Assembly (NCBI GenBank): GCA_945876185.1 | Contig: CAMCMZ010000039.1 | Coordinates: forward strand, 1 to 35,220 | DNA: 35,220 bases | Reading direction: 5' to 3' | From: Candidatus Kuenenia stuttgartensis | GTDB lineage: Bacteria > Planctomycetota > UBA11346 | Shown: positions 32,529 to 35,220 of the stretch, one piece after another | How positions within the stretch are numbered: the first letter of the stretch is position 1 | How the letters are laid out: every line of letters starts with the position of its first letter | Notes under the pieces: model-generated | The model's database searches: none | What the model was told of the DNA's origin: nothing | The model's input: the letters and a program-made list of their open reading frames with translations, nothing else | Program-made: the position numbers and the translations under genes

Positions 32529-34748
32529 TCATGGAAGGGCGGGTTTCCAACGGCGCAAACGGAGGCTGTTGCCGACGACGAGAATTGACGACGCGCCCAT
32601 CGCAGCGGCAGCGAGCATGGGGTCGAGGAGGCGGCCGGTGAGGGGCCAGAGGACTCCGGCGGCAACGGGAATGGCGACGAGGTTGTAGCCGAAGGCCCAC
32701 CAGAGGTTGACGCGGATGGTCGCGACGGTGCGACGGCCGAGGTCGAGGAGATCGGCGACGGCGAGGGGCCGCTGCACCACGGCGTGACCGATGGCGGAGA
32801 GCGCGTCGGCGCCGCCGGCGACGGCGAGACCGAGGTCAGAGGCGGCGAAGGCGGCGGCGTCGTTGAGGCCGTCGCCGACCATGGCGACGCGATGGCCCTG
32901 GTGGCGCAGTTCCTGGATCAGGGCGATTTTCGCTGCGGGATCCAGGCCGGCGTGAATCTCGGTGATGCCCAACTGGACCGCCACGGCGGCCACTGCGCCG
33001 CTGGTGTCGCCGCTCGCCAGGATGACCCGGATGCCCAGGGCTCGCAGCCGGGTGATGAGCGTGGCGGCGTCCGGACGCACCTCGTCGCCCACCGCCAACG
33101 TCGCCCGATGGATTCCATCAATGGCGATCAGCACCGGAGTCGACGCGGCGGCCTGGCTATCGTCTGCGGTGGCGCGCCCGTCTAGCGACGGATCGACGGC
33201 GATGCCCTGGTCGGCAAGGTGGGCGGCATTGCCGATCACGACAGGATACCCCTCGACGTCGGCGCTGATGCCGCGCCCAGGAATGGTCGCGACCCGCGCG
33301 ACGGCCATCGCCGGAGCAACCGGCACTGCTGCGGTGGCCGGCTGGCCTGCGGCAGCGAAAGCGATCACCGCCCGCGCCAAGGGATGGACGCTGCCCGACT
33401 CAGCGGCGGCGGCCAGACGCAGAATCTTCTCGCGCGTCGATCCTGGCGAAAATGCGGCGGACAGCACGGTCGGTCGGCCTGCAGTCAGCGTGCCGGTCTT
33501 GTCGAGCACCACGGTGTTGATGCGGGCGGCGGTCTCCAAGGCGGCGCCGTCGCGGATGAGGATTCCGGCCGAGGCCGCCCGGCCGACCGCCACTGCGATA
33601 GCGGTCGGCGTGGCGAGACCGAGGGCGCAGGGGCAGCTCACCACCAGCACCGTCGCAGCGGCGATGAGGCCGTGCACCAGGCCCCCCTCCCGATCCAGCA
33701 GGATCCAGGCGATGGTCGTCGCGACGGCGATCAGCAGCACCGCTGGGACAAACCGGGCGCTGACGGCATCAGCGAGCCGGGAGATCGGCGGCTTCGCGGC
33801 CTGGGCCTGGCGCACGTGGTCCTCCAACCGGCCCAGCCACGCTTGGCCGCCTACGGCGGTGGCGGTGCATTCGGCGGAACCCGCAACAACCAGCGTGCCG
33901 CCGACCACGCTCGCGCCGATCTCCCGCGGCACTGGTGCGAGCTCGCCCGTCAGCAGGGATTCATCGACCCGGATTCCTCCCTGGGCGATCGTCCCGTCCA
34001 CCGGCACGAGGTCACCCTGGCGCAGGCGCAGGCGATCACCGACGTGGACCTCGGCCAGCGGAACCTCGCGCCCGTCGACCATTAGCGCCACGGCCGGTCG
34101 GCGGGCGCCCAGCAGCCGCACGGCCTGGGTAAGTCCGGTGCGGGCACGCGCCTCGATCCAGCGCCCGAGCAGGACCACCGCGAGCACCATCGTCGCCGAG
34201 TCGAACCAGAGTTCGTGTCGGCCCTGGGCCCACAGCGCGAGGCTGAGCCCGATCGAGGCCATGACCCCGAGGCCGACCAGCACATCCATATCATAACGCC
34301 GACGCACCAGACCCGTCATCGCGTTGCGGACGATGGTCCGCCCTGGCCAGACGACGACGGCCAGCGCCGAGATCGCCTGCGCCCAGATGCTCAATGGATC
34401 ACCGACGTGCATCATCCCCAGGATCGCTGCCGGCAGGCCCAGCACGGCAGCGAGCAGCGCGGTCCGCCCGGCTTGAAGCGTCTGCCGGTCATCGGATTCC
34501 GGCACGGCTGGGACGACGGGTCGGATTGCAAAGCCCGCCGCTGCCATGGCTGCGATCATTTGAGTCGGGTCGGGTCCATCGGGGCCCACGTCCACCCGCA
34601 GGCGACGACCGACCAGATCCACGGTGCAGTCCGCAACGCCGGGCAGGGCGCGCACCGCTGTCGTCATCCGGGCAACGCAGCTGGCGCAATGCAGGCCCTC
34701 GGTCACGTCGTAGGCCTGCGCATGGATCTGATTCGAAGGGGTGATCAT
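32529..34748 (-). CDS. copA: Copper-type P1B ATPase (CopA-like)
   Basis: A heavy-metal-exporting P-type ATPase of 739 residues. One HMA domain at the N-terminus has GLHCASC (Cys21, Cys24). Eight membrane spans include the CPC metal site at 372-374 in VVSCPCALGLATPTA. The phosphorylation site is Asp416 in DKTGTLT, SVHPLARA is the nucleotide-binding His-Pro, and GDGLNDAAAFAASDLG is the hinge. The last helices carry the P1B-1 (Cu+) signature: Tyr-Asn in FGYNLVAIP and MAAAAMGASSILVVGNSLRLRRW. ATG 34748 is the start, since the HMA domain follows; a GTG at 34805 adds an unlikely stretch. There is no copper regulator or chaperone next to it. Confidence 0.93.
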   Translation of the reverse strand: MITPSNQIHAQAYDVTEGLHCASCVARMTTAVRALPGVADCTVDLVGRRLRVDVGPDGPDPTQMIAAMAAAGFAIRPVVPAVPESDDRQTLQAGRTALLAAVLGLPAAILGMMHVGDPLSIWAQAISALAVVVWPGRTIVRNAMTGLVRRRYDMDVLVGLGVMASIGLSLALWAQGRHELWFDSATMVLAVVLLGRWIEARARTGLTQAVRLLGARRPAVALMVDGREVPLAEVHVGDRLRLRQGDLVPVDGTIAQGGIRVDESLLTGELAPVPREIGASVVGGTLVVAGSAECTATAVGGQAWLGRLEDHVRQAQAAKPPISRLADAVSARFVPAVLLIAVATTIAWILLDREGGLVHGLIAAATVLVVSCPCALGLATPTAIAVAVGRAASAGILIRDGAALETAARINTVVLDKTGTLTAGRPTVLSAAFSPGSTREKILRLAAAAESGSVHPLARAVIAFAAAGQPATAAVPVAPAMAVARVATIPGRGISADVEGYPVVIGNAAHLADQGIAVDPSLDGRATADDSQAAASTPVLIAIDGIHRATLAVGDEVRPDAATLITRLRALGIRVILASGDTSGAVAAVAVQLGITEIHAGLDPAAKIALIQELRHQGHRVAMVGDGLNDAAAFAASDLGLAVAGGADALSAIGHAVVQRPLAVADLLDLGRRTVATIRVNLWWAFGYNLVAIPVAAGVLWPLTGRLLDPMLAAAAMGASSILVVGNSLRLRRWKPALP

Positions 34749-34892
34749 GGCCTGGCTCGCTTGCCACCGTGGCCGTCGAAAGGAGGGATCAACCCAGGAA
34801 GTCACCGAGCATCACCCAGCATCGACCAGGATCGGCACCGGCAAGGTTGCCTCGCGGCCATCCGACGTAGTTTCCCGCCCCGGAGCCAACCC

Positions 34893-35135
34893 ATGCACCG
34901 TTTCATCCTGCCCACGATCTTCCTGGCGTGCGCCGTCATCACTGCCGGCGAACCGAGCCCGGCGACTCCATCTGCTGCAACCGTCGCCGCCACGACGCAG
35001 CTTGCTGCTGCCGGGGTGAGTCTGCTCACCACCGACTTCAAATGGAAACCGCAGGCGGCCAAGGATGACCGGGTATTGGACATAGCCGGCGTCGCCGGCG
35101 ACCGGACGTTGGCGTTGGCAGTTCGTCGCCGGTGA
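34893..35135 (+). CDS. Small exported hypothetical protein, possibly frameshifted
   Basis: An 80-residue product with a good signal peptide (MHRFILPTIFLACAVITAGE) and an Ala/Thr-rich body. GGAG lies 7 nt before the ATG. It ends in an Arg-rich LAVRRR. Near the end, a different frame (from about 35108, W-Q-F-V-A-G-E-S...) stays open to the window edge and reads as sensible protein with two close Cys residues. The gene may therefore have a frameshift near 35105 and continue beyond the window. Divergent from the copper ATPase gene. Family unknown. Confidence 0.4.
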   Translation: MHRFILPTIFLACAVITAGEPSPATPSAATVAATTQLAAAGVSLLTTDFKWKPQAAKDDRVLDIAGVAGDRTLALAVRRR

Positions 35136-35220
35136 ATCGCAAGGTTTCACGTCGATAGGGCAGTTCACCAGTTGCTCGTGCGGTGAATACGGCCGCGCTG
35201 CCGGGAACCCGTTCAAGGCG

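Noticed and set aside
30569..32641. Plus-strand open frame of 690 codons opposite the polyprenyl synthase and regulator genes
   Set aside because: It is antisense to two well-supported genes, runs through hairpin repeats and has no recognisable domain.
32962..34296. Plus-strand open frame of 444 codons opposite copA
   Set aside because: It is complementary to the conserved ATPase core; Ser/Arg/Ala-rich shadow composition.

Overview
This window is a high-GC (roughly two thirds G+C by eye), gene-dense bacterial chromosome segment. It has a Gram-negative style envelope gene set and no rRNA, tRNA, phage or plasmid genes. Several gene types together point to the PVC superphylum, most likely Planctomycetota or a close relative: a very large secreted subtilase with putative-Ig repeats, a uroporphyrinogen-decarboxylase-like protein of the non-haem type, a phytanoyl-CoA-dioxygenase-like protein, an excisionase-HTH/receiver fusion, and interspersed hairpin repeats. 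This placement is inference from gene content only.

Layout. 1-883: a terminator-like hairpin, an unrecognised low-GC gene, and a cluster of palindromic repeats. 884-2378 (minus): rsfS then ftsY. 2615-7405: an oversized site-2 protease (RseP type), a small tail-anchored protein, a cyclic-nucleotide-binding-domain protein (minus), a PspA/IM30 protein and a GNAT acetyltransferase; much of this looks like envelope maintenance. 7408-7822 (minus): a small GspF-like membrane protein whose 5' end is split by an exact 28-bp tandem duplication. 7931-9193 (minus): a PAP2 phosphatase with an extra C-terminal beta domain. 9194-9876: a non-coding repeat region with a 239-bp inverted-repeat element. 9877-18130: two neighbouring exported modular proteins that share domains, a 686-aa protein with a probable 3' frameshift and a 2028-aa subtilase with eight tandem putative-Ig repeats and a glycine-rich/Cys/TM/Arg tail.

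18235-24044: metabolic and regulatory genes: a TrpB2-type synthase (minus), a PhyH-like oxygenase (plus), a Phd/VapC toxin-antitoxin pair (minus), and a minus-strand run of lipoprotein, AraC regulator and URO-D-like protein. 24123-27431 (minus): a translationally coupled operon of a signal-peptidase-like protein that lacks the catalytic Ser and Lys, a one-TM protein with a GKPG-repeat N-terminus, a zinc-ribbon/TM/toroid-like protein, and the N-degron adaptor ClpS. This is the best candidate for an undescribed system here. 27572-32122: core housekeeping genes gmk (plus), then truA, pcnB, a polyprenyl diphosphate synthase and an HTH-receiver regulator (all minus). 32123-32528: a second non-coding region of hairpin repeats that shares a 38-bp sequence with the 9.6-kb repeat. 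32529-34748 (minus): a copper-type P1B ATPase. 34893 to the end: a small exported protein that may be frameshifted.

Family assignments rest on motifs read by eye. Start codons were chosen from Shine-Dalgarno spacing, overlaps with neighbours and where conserved protein sequence begins.
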